A DNA stretch of 32,798 nt from Bacillota bacterium (lineage in GTDB: Bacteria; Bacillota; Clostridia; Lachnospirales; Lachnospiraceae), in assembly GCA_029226935.1 (NCBI GenBank), contig JAQXYZ010000063.1:1-32798 (forward strand). Direction: 5' to 3'. Under the pieces are notes generated by a model that ran no database searches, was not told where the DNA came from, and saw nothing but the letters and a program-made list of their open reading frames with translations. Positions within the stretch are counted from its first letter, which is position 1. Each line of letters opens with the position of its first letter. This document shows, in pieces, positions 1-7,891 of the stretch. The position numbers were made by a program, and so were the translations under genes.

Positions 1-143
1 GAGCATTCCGGTTGCGGAGTGCATCATCTGTTTTAGAATCCTTGCTTTCATCACCTAATAAACTGAAAATAAGGCAGGGACGAAAACAGAGCCTTTTGGA
101 AGGTGTTTTGGTTCCTGCGCATCTACGAAAGGAGAATGCCATA

Positions 144-1100
144 GTGACAAGAAAAACGCAGGAACAGGTAATTTTTGAACAGGAAAAATATGTGTACCGG
201 AGTTACAAGGACAGGGTATTTCGGATGCTGTTTAGTGACAGGGAGAGATTGCTGGAACTTTACAATGCCCTGAACGGAACAGACTATGCTAATGTGGAAG
301 ACCTTATGGTCAATACACTGGAGAATGCCATTTACATTAACATGAAGAATGATGTGTCTTTTATCATTGACCATAACATGTGCCTGTATGAGCACCAGTC
401 CAGTTACTCCCCCAATATGCCGCTACGGGGGTTACTCTACTTTGCAGATCTGTATAAGAAGCTTCTGCGGGGAATAGATTTGAGTACCAGAAGCCTTATA
501 AAGATTCCGACGCCTTACTATGTAGTATTTTATAATGGTCGGGAAAAGCAGGATGAGGAGTTTGTGCAGAAACTGTCGGATGCCTTTGAAAACGGTAAGG
601 ATGGCTGCATTGAACTGCGAGTGCGCGCCATCAATGTCAATTTTGGGCACAACAGGGAACTGCTGGAGAAATGCAAAACCTTATACGGATATGCATACTT
701 TGTGGCAGAGGTCAGAAAGAACCTTGAGACCATGGAACTGCATTTGGCGGTGGAACTTGCAGTAGAGGAATGCATCAGGAAGGATATTTTAAAGGAATTT
801 TTGCAAGCACAGAGAGATGAGGTGATTGCCATGTCGATTTACGAATACAATGAAGAATATGTGAGGCAGTCTTTCTTTGAAGATGGGGAGAAGGCAGGCT
901 ACGGAAAGGGAAAGGCAGACGGGGAGAAATCCGGATATGATAAGGGAAAGAAGGCTGGCTATGGCAAAGGCAACAATGACCGTCTGGTAAAGAGTGTGGA
1001 GTCTGCTATGGAGAATTTCAAGCTAGACCTACAGAAGGCATGCGAGGGGCTTGGAACGACTGTAGAGGAATATAAAGCGGCAAAAGAAAGAATTAATTAA
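144..1100 (+). CDS. Rpn family PD-(D/E)XK nuclease / putative transposase
   Basis: Resembles the Rpn (recombination-promoting nuclease, YhgA-like) family, which in E. coli cuts DNA and promotes RecA-independent recombination. The N-terminal nuclease core is visible: a conserved D at about residue 76 followed by the E-x-Q pair at 83/85 in LYEHQSSYSPNMPLR, and then a PYYVVFYNG strand. The C-terminal third contains repeated G-E-K / G-Y-x-K-G units (about bases 882-974), the Gly/Lys-rich tail typical of Lachnospiraceae members. The open frame runs left to the window edge, but GTG at 144 is the best start because GAAAGGAG lies 9 bases upstream and family similarity begins shortly after it. It stands alone, followed by a terminator. 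These genes are often multicopy and mobile-like. Family call is confident; activity is inferred. Confidence 0.82.
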   Translation: MTRKTQEQVIFEQEKYVYRSYKDRVFRMLFSDRERLLELYNALNGTDYANVEDLMVNTLENAIYINMKNDVSFIIDHNMCLYEHQSSYSPNMPLRGLLYFADLYKKLLRGIDLSTRSLIKIPTPYYVVFYNGREKQDEEFVQKLSDAFENGKDGCIELRVRAINVNFGHNRELLEKCKTLYGYAYFVAEVRKNLETMELHLAVELAVEECIRKDILKEFLQAQRDEVIAMSIYEYNEEYVRQSFFEDGEKAGYGKGKADGEKSGYDKGKKAGYGKGNNDRLVKSVESAMENFKLDLQKACEGLGTTVEEYKAAKERIN

Positions 1101-1194
1101 AGGACACAGACAAACCGGGTATGGGTAACAGGAAGATAAAGTATGAGTAATGTCAACCAGCCTAGGGCTTAATCCACCCTGACAAAATGGAATA

Positions 1195-1230
1195 GAAAAC
1201 CCCAGAGGATGCAGCTTCTGAGGTTTTTGT
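1195..1230 (+). terminator. Rho-independent terminator after the Rpn gene
   Basis: AAAACCCCAGA and TCTGAGGTTTT form an 11-bp stem with one mismatch around a GC-containing loop, followed by a short T run. It lies about 95 bases after the Rpn stop codon. The flanking A and T runs mean it could work in both directions, so it may also stop transcripts coming from the minus-strand hydrolase gene. Confidence 0.65.
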
Positions 1231-1427
1231 TTGTTGCGCTTACGGACTATTTATTACATTTTGCATAGTCATATTATAGCATATGCGATTGGATTATCCA
1301 GGATCTTCATTTTTACTACATTTATTCTTCCACTTATTCTTACGCTATTCTTCAGCGTACATCTTAACTTTAATGTAAAAAATTGCTTTTAGATACTATT
1401 ACCGAGGAACCCGTTTTGCTATAGTGA
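1231..1427. other. AT-rich gap with no gene recognised
   Basis: About 200 bases of AT-rich sequence between the Rpn terminator and the 3' end of the minus-strand hydrolase gene. I see only a small palindrome, TGGAT-T-ATCCA near 1291-1301, and a TATAAT-like box on the minus strand (GCTATAATATG, about 1268-1278) without a convincing -35. No open frame has a credible ribosome site. It may be decayed sequence. Confidence 0.4.
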
Positions 1428-2081
1428 TTATTTTATAAAGTTCTTGAGATATTGAATTTCTATGTTGTTGCTTTTGTAATTGTCAATAGCTTGATTATAC
1501 ATTTTCTCATTTACCGAAAAAATGCAATCTGCCAGAACAACTACTTTGTAATCTCTATTAATTCCGGCAAGTGCTGTTTTGTAAACACATGCAGAAGCAT
1601 CAGCCCCGACAATGTATAAGGTTGTGATTTCTTGCTCCAGTAAATGATTTTCAAAATCTTTATTTGAAAAAGCGTCTGTTTTTTCCTTTTCAAAAATATT
1701 TGATGATAACACTTCCAGTTGTCGGCTAAGTTCGATACCCTCTTTGTTTTTTACATATAGACCACCGGACAATAATTTATCAAGAGGGTGGGAAAAAGCT
1801 TGTTTGGTGTAAATTATGTCTATATTATTGTCATTTGCATAAGTAATTGCTGAATTAATATTTTTAATCAGAGTGTCCTTGCTTTCATACTCTTTTATGC
1901 CTAAAGTATCGTTTTGGACATCGAGTACTACCAGTGCACTGTTAGATTGTAAATCAGATGATATTTTATTGCCAGATGTTACTTTTGATAAAATGTATAG
2001 ACGTCCTCCTATAATTGATGCAATTAATAATATTATAACTATAACAAGTAACATAATTATCCTCCCTTTTCCTTTTTTCAT
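1428..2081 (-). CDS. Membrane-anchored isochorismatase-like cysteine hydrolase
   Basis: 217 residues. A basic N-terminus followed by a hydrophobic helix (about 9-26) indicates a membrane anchor or uncleaved signal, so the catalytic domain is probably outside the membrane. The rest is an isochorismatase-like fold with the expected D-K-C triad: D54 in LVVLDVQND, K134 in EKEKTDAF, and C165 in VGADASACVYKTA. Family members hydrolyse isochorismate, nicotinamide or other small amides; the substrate cannot be told from sequence. The gene starts 4 bases after the upstream HTH regulator stop and shares its promoter, so the two form an operon. Most family members are soluble, so the anchor is the odd feature. 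Confidence 0.8.
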   Translation of the reverse strand: MKKGKGRIIMLLVIVIILLIASIIGGRLYILSKVTSGNKISSDLQSNSALVVLDVQNDTLGIKEYESKDTLIKNINSAITYANDNNIDIIYTKQAFSHPLDKLLSGGLYVKNKEGIELSRQLEVLSSNIFEKEKTDAFSNKDFENHLLEQEITTLYIVGADASACVYKTALAGINRDYKVVVLADCIFSVNEKMYNQAIDNYKSNNIEIQYLKNFIK

Positions 2082-2085
2082 GCAA

Positions 2086-2622
2086 TTATTCCTCCTCAGT
2101 TCGTGGTGGTGTTATTATTGTTGCAAAGGTATGCAATTTTTGATTATCATTCTGCTTCACAAAGGCTGGCTCTAATATTTCCTTTATTTTTTGACCATAA
2201 GATATGAGTTCTTCATTAGTTGCATAAATGGGTACAGCGCTAAACCCGAATCCATCATTTGCTGCATCTATATTTTCTTTTTTTGAATAGTCATCAAATT
2301 CTGACAGTAATTCAGTTATAAAGTTAGAAAACATATGTACATAGATAGTTCCATCATTTTTGTTAGCGATTTCCTTTTCTATGAAATTTTCATTTAGTGC
2401 ATAGGTTTTCTCTACAATACCTCGTTTTTGCTTTTCTGATACAACTGTGATTATTTTATCCTGCTCCATTTTCTTTAATGCTCTATACAAAGTCGCTTGA
2501 GGTATAGAGGTGGTAAAATTCAATAAATCCTTTGCTGTCAGCTCTTCATGTTTCTGTAAGCAAAGCATTATTTGGGATTTTACTGGACTTTTTATGCAAT
2601 CCATTAGTAGTTTAATATCCAT
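2086..2622 (-). CDS. Winged-HTH transcriptional regulator (ArsR/PadR-like)
   Basis: 178 residues. Residues 1-75 read as a winged helix: a first helix (DCIKSPVKSQIMLCL), a recognition region (LLNFTTSIPQATLYRALKKMEQDKII), and a wing (VSEKQKRGIVEKTYAL). The C-terminal 100 residues are acidic and helical and probably form an effector or dimer domain; they resemble the C-terminal part of Bacillus YdfF-type regulators. It heads the operon with the membrane-anchored hydrolase. Its promoter contains inverted repeats covering the -10 region, which suggests self-repression. Start ATG follows AAAGGAAAATAGT. What it senses is unknown. Confidence 0.78.
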   Translation of the reverse strand: MDIKLLMDCIKSPVKSQIMLCLQKHEELTAKDLLNFTTSIPQATLYRALKKMEQDKIITVVSEKQKRGIVEKTYALNENFIEKEIANKNDGTIYVHMFSNFITELLSEFDDYSKKENIDAANDGFGFSAVPIYATNEELISYGQKIKEILEPAFVKQNDNQKLHTFATIITPPRTEEE

Positions 2623-2641
2623 ACTATTTTCCTTTCCCTTT

Positions 2642-2675
2642 TTATTATCGTTATGATAATAATATCAAAATGATA
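2642..2675. promoter_or_regulatory. Candidate operator: two adjacent inverted repeats over the -10 box
   Basis: TTATTATC-GTTAT-GATAATAA (2642-2662) is a perfect inverted repeat with 8-base arms. It is followed at once by TATCA-AAA-TGATA (2663-2675). ATGATAATAA also occurs as a direct repeat at 2653-2662 and 2670-2679, 17 bases apart, so the sites would lie on nearly the same helix face. Both repeats overlap the -10 and spacer of the regulator's own promoter, the usual layout for an autorepressor. The link to the adjacent regulator is inferred. Confidence 0.6.
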
Positions 2676-2687
2676 ATAAAATGTCAA
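2659..2687 (-). promoter_or_regulatory. Sigma-A promoter of the HTH-regulator/hydrolase operon
   Basis: Read on the minus strand: TTGACA (2687-2682), a 17-base spacer, then TATTAT (2664-2659). The -35 is a perfect consensus and the start codon lies 37 bases further downstream. Confidence 0.78.
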
Positions 2688-2690
2688 TAA

Positions 2691-3521
2691 TATTATTTAT
2701 TAATTTTCACATATTGCAAAGAGACCGGTAAAGTGGTAGATGCTGACGGAGATATATATATTAAGACATTTGACGAGTTAAGCGGTGGAGTCCCTGTTTA
2801 CGGAGGAATGCCATCGGATATGTATACCTACAAAGATTTTAAAGTGTTCTATGACGGCAAAGTAGAAACTTATGCGGCGGTAGTAATTCTTGTTTATGGA
2901 AATGTATCTCCAATCACTTTGGTTGAGTTTTCTATTTCGAATGAAACAAGGTTAGAGAATAAGGTAACTAAAGTAGCAGACAATATAGTGTTCTCTTTAG
3001 GTGATAAGACCTTTGTACAGTCCTTGGAGGAGGCAGGACTTTCCTCTGACAACGAAAATGTAATTATGGAGTATGTTCAGACACCTTTTGTTGTAAAAAA
3101 AGAAGTAGAAAATGGTGAAACAATAGAATTTTTGAGAAATCTTGTATTTCTCAAACATGATTCCGGAATAGGAGTCTTTTTAGGACAGGTACCGGAGGGG
3201 GCAGAATTGAAGGTGGCTACCATTAGTGTGGATGATATAGGAAAATCAGTCACACAGGTATTTACAAACCTTATTCATGAGATGGAGAAAAAGAGTGATT
3301 ATAAATACAGCACAATTATTTGTACTTCTTGTACGGCAAGATATATGAACCTTGTAGGAGATAAGAATATTGAGGGTAATGCATATAAGGACATTATACC
3401 GGATGATATCAATCTGGTCGGAATGTATTCTTATGGCGAGTTATGTCCCACGAAAAGTTCTGCTTCTGATAAATTATATAATATGTTTCATAATGAGACA
3501 TTCACAATTCTTGCACTTTAA
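2691..3521 (+). pseudogene. 5'-truncated FIST-domain sensor protein
   Basis: The open frame carries the later half of a FIST_N domain (GVPVYGGMPSD, then FKVFYDGKVETYAAVVILVYGN) and an apparently complete FIST_C region ending TSCTARYMNLVGDKN...NLVGMYSYGELCPTKSSASDKLYNMFHNET. FIST proteins are usually about 350-400 residues and bind small ligands beside signalling partners; here roughly the first 110-150 residues are missing. Possible FIST coding sequence goes back to about 2712, but the first stop is at 2688-2690 and there is no ATG with a ribosome site. The only early start, GTG 2733, has no clear Shine-Dalgarno. The promoter of the divergent regulator lies directly against the broken end, so I infer a deletion or insertion removed the 5' part. 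The hybrid kinase downstream was probably its partner. Confidence 0.65.
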
Positions 3522-3534
3522 ATGAGTATAATGA

Positions 3535-3561
3535 ATGATTCAAATTTTTTTTGTGAATCAT
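3535..3561. repeat. 8-bp inverted repeat between the FIST remnant and the kinase
   Basis: ATGATTCA (3535-3542) and TGAATCAT (3554-3561) are perfect inverted arms around an 11-base loop that contains the T run. As the T run is in the loop rather than after the stem, it is a poor terminator. It might be an operator or a processing structure. Confidence 0.4.
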
Positions 3562-3611
3562 AGTGTGCCGAACAGTTAAGATTATCATTTTTATAGAAAT
3601 GAAGAGGGAAT

Positions 3612-5360
3612 ATGGAATATATATCTCTGGAAGAAGAATTAAAAGAAGTAAAAAAGCAGCTAAAGAAAGCAGAACGTGAAATAAGGCGTCTTGAGAATGA
3701 GAATACTCTGCTTATAAATATGAACAAAAAAGCGACAAGCATGAGAGATTTTAGCGAGCGAGAACTCGTGCTGGCAAAGAATCAAGCAGAAAAAGCTGAC
3801 CGGGCGAAAAGTGATTTTCTTGCGTCCATGTCTCATGAGATAAGGACACCGATTAATGCAATTCTGGGAATGAATGAGCTGATTATTCGTGAGAGCAGTG
3901 AGCAGAATGTTAGAGATTATGCTAAGGATATAGAAAGCTCCGGAAGAATGCTTTTATCCATTATTAATGACATCCTTGATTTCTCCAAGGTGGAGTCTGG
4001 GAAAATGGAAATCATATCTGTTGAATATGATCTTGCCAGTGTGATTAATGATATTATCAATATGTTAAGCACAAGGGCAAAAGATAAAGGGTTGGCTTTT
4101 TTAGTTGAGGTGGATAAGACAATTCCCAGTATACTGTATGGTGATGAAATAAGAATTAGACAGATTATTATGAATCTGATGACAAATGCAATCAAATACA
4201 CAGAAAAGGGAAGTGTAAAACTTTCTTTAAAAGGTGCTAAGGATGAAATTGGATATAAATTATATCTTTTTGTATCTGATACAGGAAAGGGAATCAAAGA
4301 GGAAGATCAAAAACGACTTTTCGAATCCTTTACCAGAGTAGATGAGGTTGAAAATAGAGCCATAGAGGGTACCGGTCTGGGGCTGACACTTACGAAGTGT
4401 TTTGTTGAAATGATGGGCGGAGAACTCTCAGTGGAAAGTGTCTATGGAGAGGGTTCTACTTTCACAGCTTATATAAGACAGGAAATTGTGAAGGATGACC
4501 CAATAGGTGATTTCGAGGAGAGGATAGCGAGAAAACGTGAACAGAGGGAAAATAACAGCCAGAGATTACATGCGCCTGGATGTAAGGTTCTTGTGGTGGA
4601 TGATGTACAGATGAACTGCAAGGTATTCTGCGGCTTGTTAAAGGAAACGGGATTAGAAATAGACACTGCTTTTTCGGGAAGAGAAGCTTTGAACAGATGT
4701 CAGAACAAAAAGTATAATATTATCTACATGGATCATAGAATGACGAATATGGACGGAATTGAGTGCTTGCACGAATTAAGGAGTATGGACACACCAAACA
4801 ATGATACACCGGTTATTATACTTACGGCAAATGCTATTTCCGGAATGCGGGAAATGTACATGGAGGAGGGATACGATGATTATCTCAGTAAGCCAATAGA
4901 GGTAAAATATCTCGAAGATTCCATCAGAAAATATGCATCTGACTGGCTTGTGGAGACGGTGAAGGATAACAAGACGGAGAGCGTAATTGAGGAAAATAAA
5001 GCGGAAAGCCCACAAATATCATTGCAGGAAAAATATCCGGAGTTAAATGTTAATTTGGGACTCATGTATTGTATGAATGATGAAGACTTTTATCAAGAGA
5101 TGATAAAAGAATATGCAGGTGGGGATAAAAGCAATATTCTTAAGGAATGTCTGGCATCAGGGAATTATAGTGATTTTGGAACCTTTGTTCATGCAGTAAA
5201 AAGTACATCTCTCAATATCGGAGCAGGACATCTTTCAGAAAAGGCAAAGCGTCTTGAAAATGCTGCAAAAGAATTAGATATTCAATACATTCATAGTAAT
5301 TTTGACGAATTTCTATTGGAATATGAGAGCTTAATCAAAAAGATAAATTCGACAGAGTGA
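3612..5360 (+). CDS. Cytoplasmic hybrid histidine kinase (HisKA-HATPase-REC-HPt)
   Basis: 582 residues with no membrane segment. The order is an N-terminal coiled coil (about 5-65), a HisKA dimerisation helix with SHEIRTP (H75), and a HATPase with N-box N192, G1 box SDTGKG (D223) and G2 box GTGLGL (253-258). Next comes a receiver domain (about 325-440) with acidic pair D330/D331, phospho-acceptor D374 in YMDHRM and K427 in LSKPI, then a C-terminal HPt domain with H527 in FVHAVKS. All residues for a His-Asp-His phosphorelay are present, so a separate response regulator would be the final output. It has no sensor domain of its own; the FIST protein 90 bases upstream was probably its input, and that gene is broken. 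Start ATG follows AAGAGGG. Confidence 0.93.
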   Translation: MEYISLEEELKEVKKQLKKAEREIRRLENENTLLINMNKKATSMRDFSERELVLAKNQAEKADRAKSDFLASMSHEIRTPINAILGMNELIIRESSEQNVRDYAKDIESSGRMLLSIINDILDFSKVESGKMEIISVEYDLASVINDIINMLSTRAKDKGLAFLVEVDKTIPSILYGDEIRIRQIIMNLMTNAIKYTEKGSVKLSLKGAKDEIGYKLYLFVSDTGKGIKEEDQKRLFESFTRVDEVENRAIEGTGLGLTLTKCFVEMMGGELSVESVYGEGSTFTAYIRQEIVKDDPIGDFEERIARKREQRENNSQRLHAPGCKVLVVDDVQMNCKVFCGLLKETGLEIDTAFSGREALNRCQNKKYNIIYMDHRMTNMDGIECLHELRSMDTPNNDTPVIILTANAISGMREMYMEEGYDDYLSKPIEVKYLEDSIRKYASDWLVETVKDNKTESVIEENKAESPQISLQEKYPELNVNLGLMYCMNDEDFYQEMIKEYAGGDKSNILKECLASGNYSDFGTFVHAVKSTSLNIGAGHLSEKAKRLENAAKELDIQYIHSNFDEFLLEYESLIKKINSTE

Positions 5361-5485
5361 GAATGAAAAACTTTCCTGCGTACTGCATGCAGAGAGTGCT
5401 GAATACACTTTACAGCAGACCTCAATAGAATATTAGATGTAGATAAGCATAATAAAAAATACAGTTTAGTAAGAATTTATAGCAT
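5361..5485. other. Gap after the kinase gene
   Basis: About 125 bases before the metG promoter. It contains a 10-base palindrome CTGCATGCAG (about 5382-5391) but no T run, so a terminator for the kinase gene is not evident. No gene seen. Confidence 0.3.
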
Positions 5486-5514
5486 TTGACAACATAAAAC
5501 GTTTGTGATAGGCT
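5486..5514 (+). promoter_or_regulatory. Promoter of the metG T-box leader
   Basis: TTGACA (5486-5491), a 17-base spacer, then TAGGCT (5509-5514). The perfect -35 sits about 45 bases before the first conserved T-box element. The -10 is weak. Confidence 0.55.
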
Positions 5515-5530
5515 AACACTATATCTGGTA

Positions 5531-5825
5531 ATAACGAAAAGCAATGATGAAGAGAGTAGGTACAGGGAAACTTTACAGAGAATGTTTTCGGACGGCAGAT
5601 GACCGCAGGTTGAGAGAAACAGGGTGGAAATGGACTGAACATGGCTTCTGAGCAGTGCACCGACCCGATTATGTGAATAAGCGGTTAGATTGCAACAGGT
5701 CCGCCTGTTACAGCGGAAAGGTATTTTTGTACCTGAAGAGGTTTCTGCCGTGAGGCAGAAATGAAAAGAAGTGGTACCACGGCATACAAGCTGTCTTCTA
5801 TCGTTGATAGAGGACGGCTTTTTTG
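5531..5825 (+). ncRNA. T-box leader of metG, methionine specifier
   Basis: A T-box riboswitch that turns on metG when tRNA-Met is uncharged. Stem I begins around GCAATGATGAAGAGAGTAG (GA/K-turn element). The specifier is read as ATG at 5641-5643 (CTGAACATGGC), placed after the conserved GGTGGAAATGGACTGAAC stretch. The T-box core GAAGTGGTACCACGG is at 5769-5783; its TGGT bulge would pair with the ACCA end of a tRNA with discriminator A, as tRNA-Met has. The competing terminator is 5788-5820 (15-bp stem with G-U pairs, loop GTT), followed by a T run to 5824. MetG starts 38 bases later. Confidence 0.92.
5788..5825 (+). terminator. T-box attenuator terminator
   Basis: Arms 5788-5802 and 5806-5820 pair along their whole length, allowing two G-U pairs, around a 3-base loop, with T at 5819-5824. 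The hairpin is exclusive with the antiterminator made by the T-box core just upstream. Confidence 0.9.
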
Positions 5826-5862
5826 AATCATGGGAAATTACTAAGAAAGGAATGATAGTGGA

Positions 5863-7839
5863 ATGAATAAGGGAAAGTATTATATCACAACAGCTATTGC
5901 ATATACATCAGGAAAGCCACATATAGGCAACAGCTATGAAATCGTGCTGGCAGACAGCATTGCCAGATTTAAGAGAAAGGATGGCTATGATGTCTATTTC
6001 CAGACCGGAACGGATGAGCACGGACAGAAGATTGAATTAAAAGCACAGGAAGCGGGTATTACCCCTAAGGAATTTGTGGACAATGTAGCGGGAACTATTA
6101 AGAACCTCTGGGATCTGATGGATACCTCCTATGATCATTTTATTCGTACCACAGATGATTATCATGAGAAACAGGTTCAGAAGATTTTTAAGAAGCTTTA
6201 TGATCAGGGAGATATTTATAAAGGCTCTTATGAAGGACTTTATTGTACCCCTTGTGAATCCTTCTGGACGGAATCCCAGTTGGTTGATGGCAAATGCCCC
6301 GACTGTGGCAGAGAGGTAAAGCCTGCTAAGGAAGAAGCATACTTTTTTAGAATGAGCAAATATGCAGACAGATTGATTGAACATATCAATACTCATCCGG
6401 AATTTATTCAGCCGGTATCCCGTAAGAATGAAATGATGAACAACTTCCTTCTTCCCGGATTACAGGATCTGTGCGTATCGAGAACCTCTTTTAAGTGGGG
6501 AATCCCGGTTGATTTTGATGACAAGCATGTGGTTTATGTATGGTTGGATGCACTTACGAACTATATTACCGGAATTGGTTATGACTGTGACGGGAACAGT
6601 TCTGAGCAGTATCATAAGCTTTGGCCTGCAGATTTGCATTTAATTGGAAAGGATATTATTCGTTTCCATACGATTTACTGGCCGATCTTTCTGATGGCAT
6701 TGGGCGAGCCGCTGCCGAAACAGGTATTTGGTCATCCATGGCTTTTGCAGGGGGATGGTAAGATGAGTAAGTCCAAAGGAAACGTAATTTATGCAGATGA
6801 TCTGGTGGATTTCTTCGGTGTAGATGCGGTGCGTTATTTTGTGCTTCATGAGATGCCTTTTGAAAATGATGGAACCATTTCATGGGAACTGCTGGTGGAG
6901 AGAATTAATTCTGATCTTGCGAATACCCTTGGAAATCTGGTCAACAGAACTATTTCCATGAGTAATAAATATTTTGGCGGCATTGTTGCGGATAAGGGTG
7001 TAAGTGAAGCTGTTGATGAGGAATTGAAAACTGTGGCAACAGGAACTTATGGTAAGGTTTCTGCCAAAATGGAAGAATTGCGTGTTGCCGATGCACTGAC
7101 AGAAATCTTTGTGCTATTTAAACGCTGCAATAAATATATTGATGAGACGGAGCCTTGGGTGCTTGCCAAGGACGAGGCGAAGAAAGATCGGCTTTCTACT
7201 GTCCTTTACAATCTGGTAGAAAGTATCATGATAGGTGCATCTTTGTTGGAACCTTTTATGCCACAAACTGCTAAGAAGATTGCCACACAGCTGAATGCGG
7301 AGCTTCGCGGTTTTGAGGAACTTGGCACTTTTGGCGCATATCCTTCAGGCAATCAGGTAACTGAGAAGCCGGAAATCCTTTTTGCAAGACTGGATGCAAA
7401 GGAAGTTGTAGAGAAGGCAGAAGCGATGTTTGCCCAAAGAAAGGCAGCGGCAGAGAATGCACAAGTGGAAACGGAAGAAGAGCCGGCAGAAGTGATTGAT
7501 ATTGAATCAAAAGAGGAAATCACTTATGATTTGTTTGAAAAGATGCAGTTCCAGGTGGGAGAGATTATTGCCTGTGAAGAGGTGCCCAAGTCAAAGAAGC
7601 TTCTTTGCTCCAAGGTTCGCATTGGCAGTCAGGTAAAGCAGATTGTGTCGGGCATTAAGCAGCACTATAGTGCAGAGGAAATGGTAGGCAAGAAGGTTAT
7701 GGTACTGGTCAATTTAAAGCCGGCAAAACTGGCGGGCGTTCTCTCAGAGGGAATGCTGCTCTGTGCGGAGGACAGTGAGGGAAATCTTGCACTGCTTACA
7801 CCGGAGAAGGAAATGCCTGCAGGGGCAGAAATCTGTTAA
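5863..7839 (+). CDS. metG: Methionyl-tRNA synthetase
   Basis: 658 residues, full length for the long MetG form. It charges tRNA-Met with methionine in the cytoplasm. The HIGH-like motif is HIGN (20-23). A Cys4 zinc knuckle is C128-x2-C131...C145-x2-C148. The KMSKS loop is at 300-304. The anticodon-binding helical domain follows. The last ~105 residues (from about 553, FEKMQFQVGEIIACEEVP) form the OB-fold tRNA-binding domain that dimerises the enzyme. A lysine/glutamate-rich linker (about 525-550) joins the two. It is expressed under the upstream methionine T-box. ATG 5863 gives the usual N-terminus. The next gene starts 52 bases later and may be read through. Confidence 0.98.
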   Translation: MNKGKYYITTAIAYTSGKPHIGNSYEIVLADSIARFKRKDGYDVYFQTGTDEHGQKIELKAQEAGITPKEFVDNVAGTIKNLWDLMDTSYDHFIRTTDDYHEKQVQKIFKKLYDQGDIYKGSYEGLYCTPCESFWTESQLVDGKCPDCGREVKPAKEEAYFFRMSKYADRLIEHINTHPEFIQPVSRKNEMMNNFLLPGLQDLCVSRTSFKWGIPVDFDDKHVVYVWLDALTNYITGIGYDCDGNSSEQYHKLWPADLHLIGKDIIRFHTIYWPIFLMALGEPLPKQVFGHPWLLQGDGKMSKSKGNVIYADDLVDFFGVDAVRYFVLHEMPFENDGTISWELLVERINSDLANTLGNLVNRTISMSNKYFGGIVADKGVSEAVDEELKTVATGTYGKVSAKMEELRVADALTEIFVLFKRCNKYIDETEPWVLAKDEAKKDRLSTVLYNLVESIMIGASLLEPFMPQTAKKIATQLNAELRGFEELGTFGAYPSGNQVTEKPEILFARLDAKEVVEKAEAMFAQRKAAAENAQVETEEEPAEVIDIESKEEITYDLFEKMQFQVGEIIACEEVPKSKKLLCSKVRIGSQVKQIVSGIKQHYSAEEMVGKKVMVLVNLKPAKLAGVLSEGMLLCAEDSEGNLALLTPEKEMPAGAEIC

Positions 7840-7891
7840 CAAAAGAAATGTCTATTGGTTGGGGAGCTGTTAGACAAAACAGGAGGTTACA

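Noticed and set aside
12-143. Longer Rpn protein starting at TTG 12 or outside the window
   Set aside because: GTG 144 has a good ribosome site, and the upstream residues do not look like the family. A frame open to the left edge is not enough evidence.
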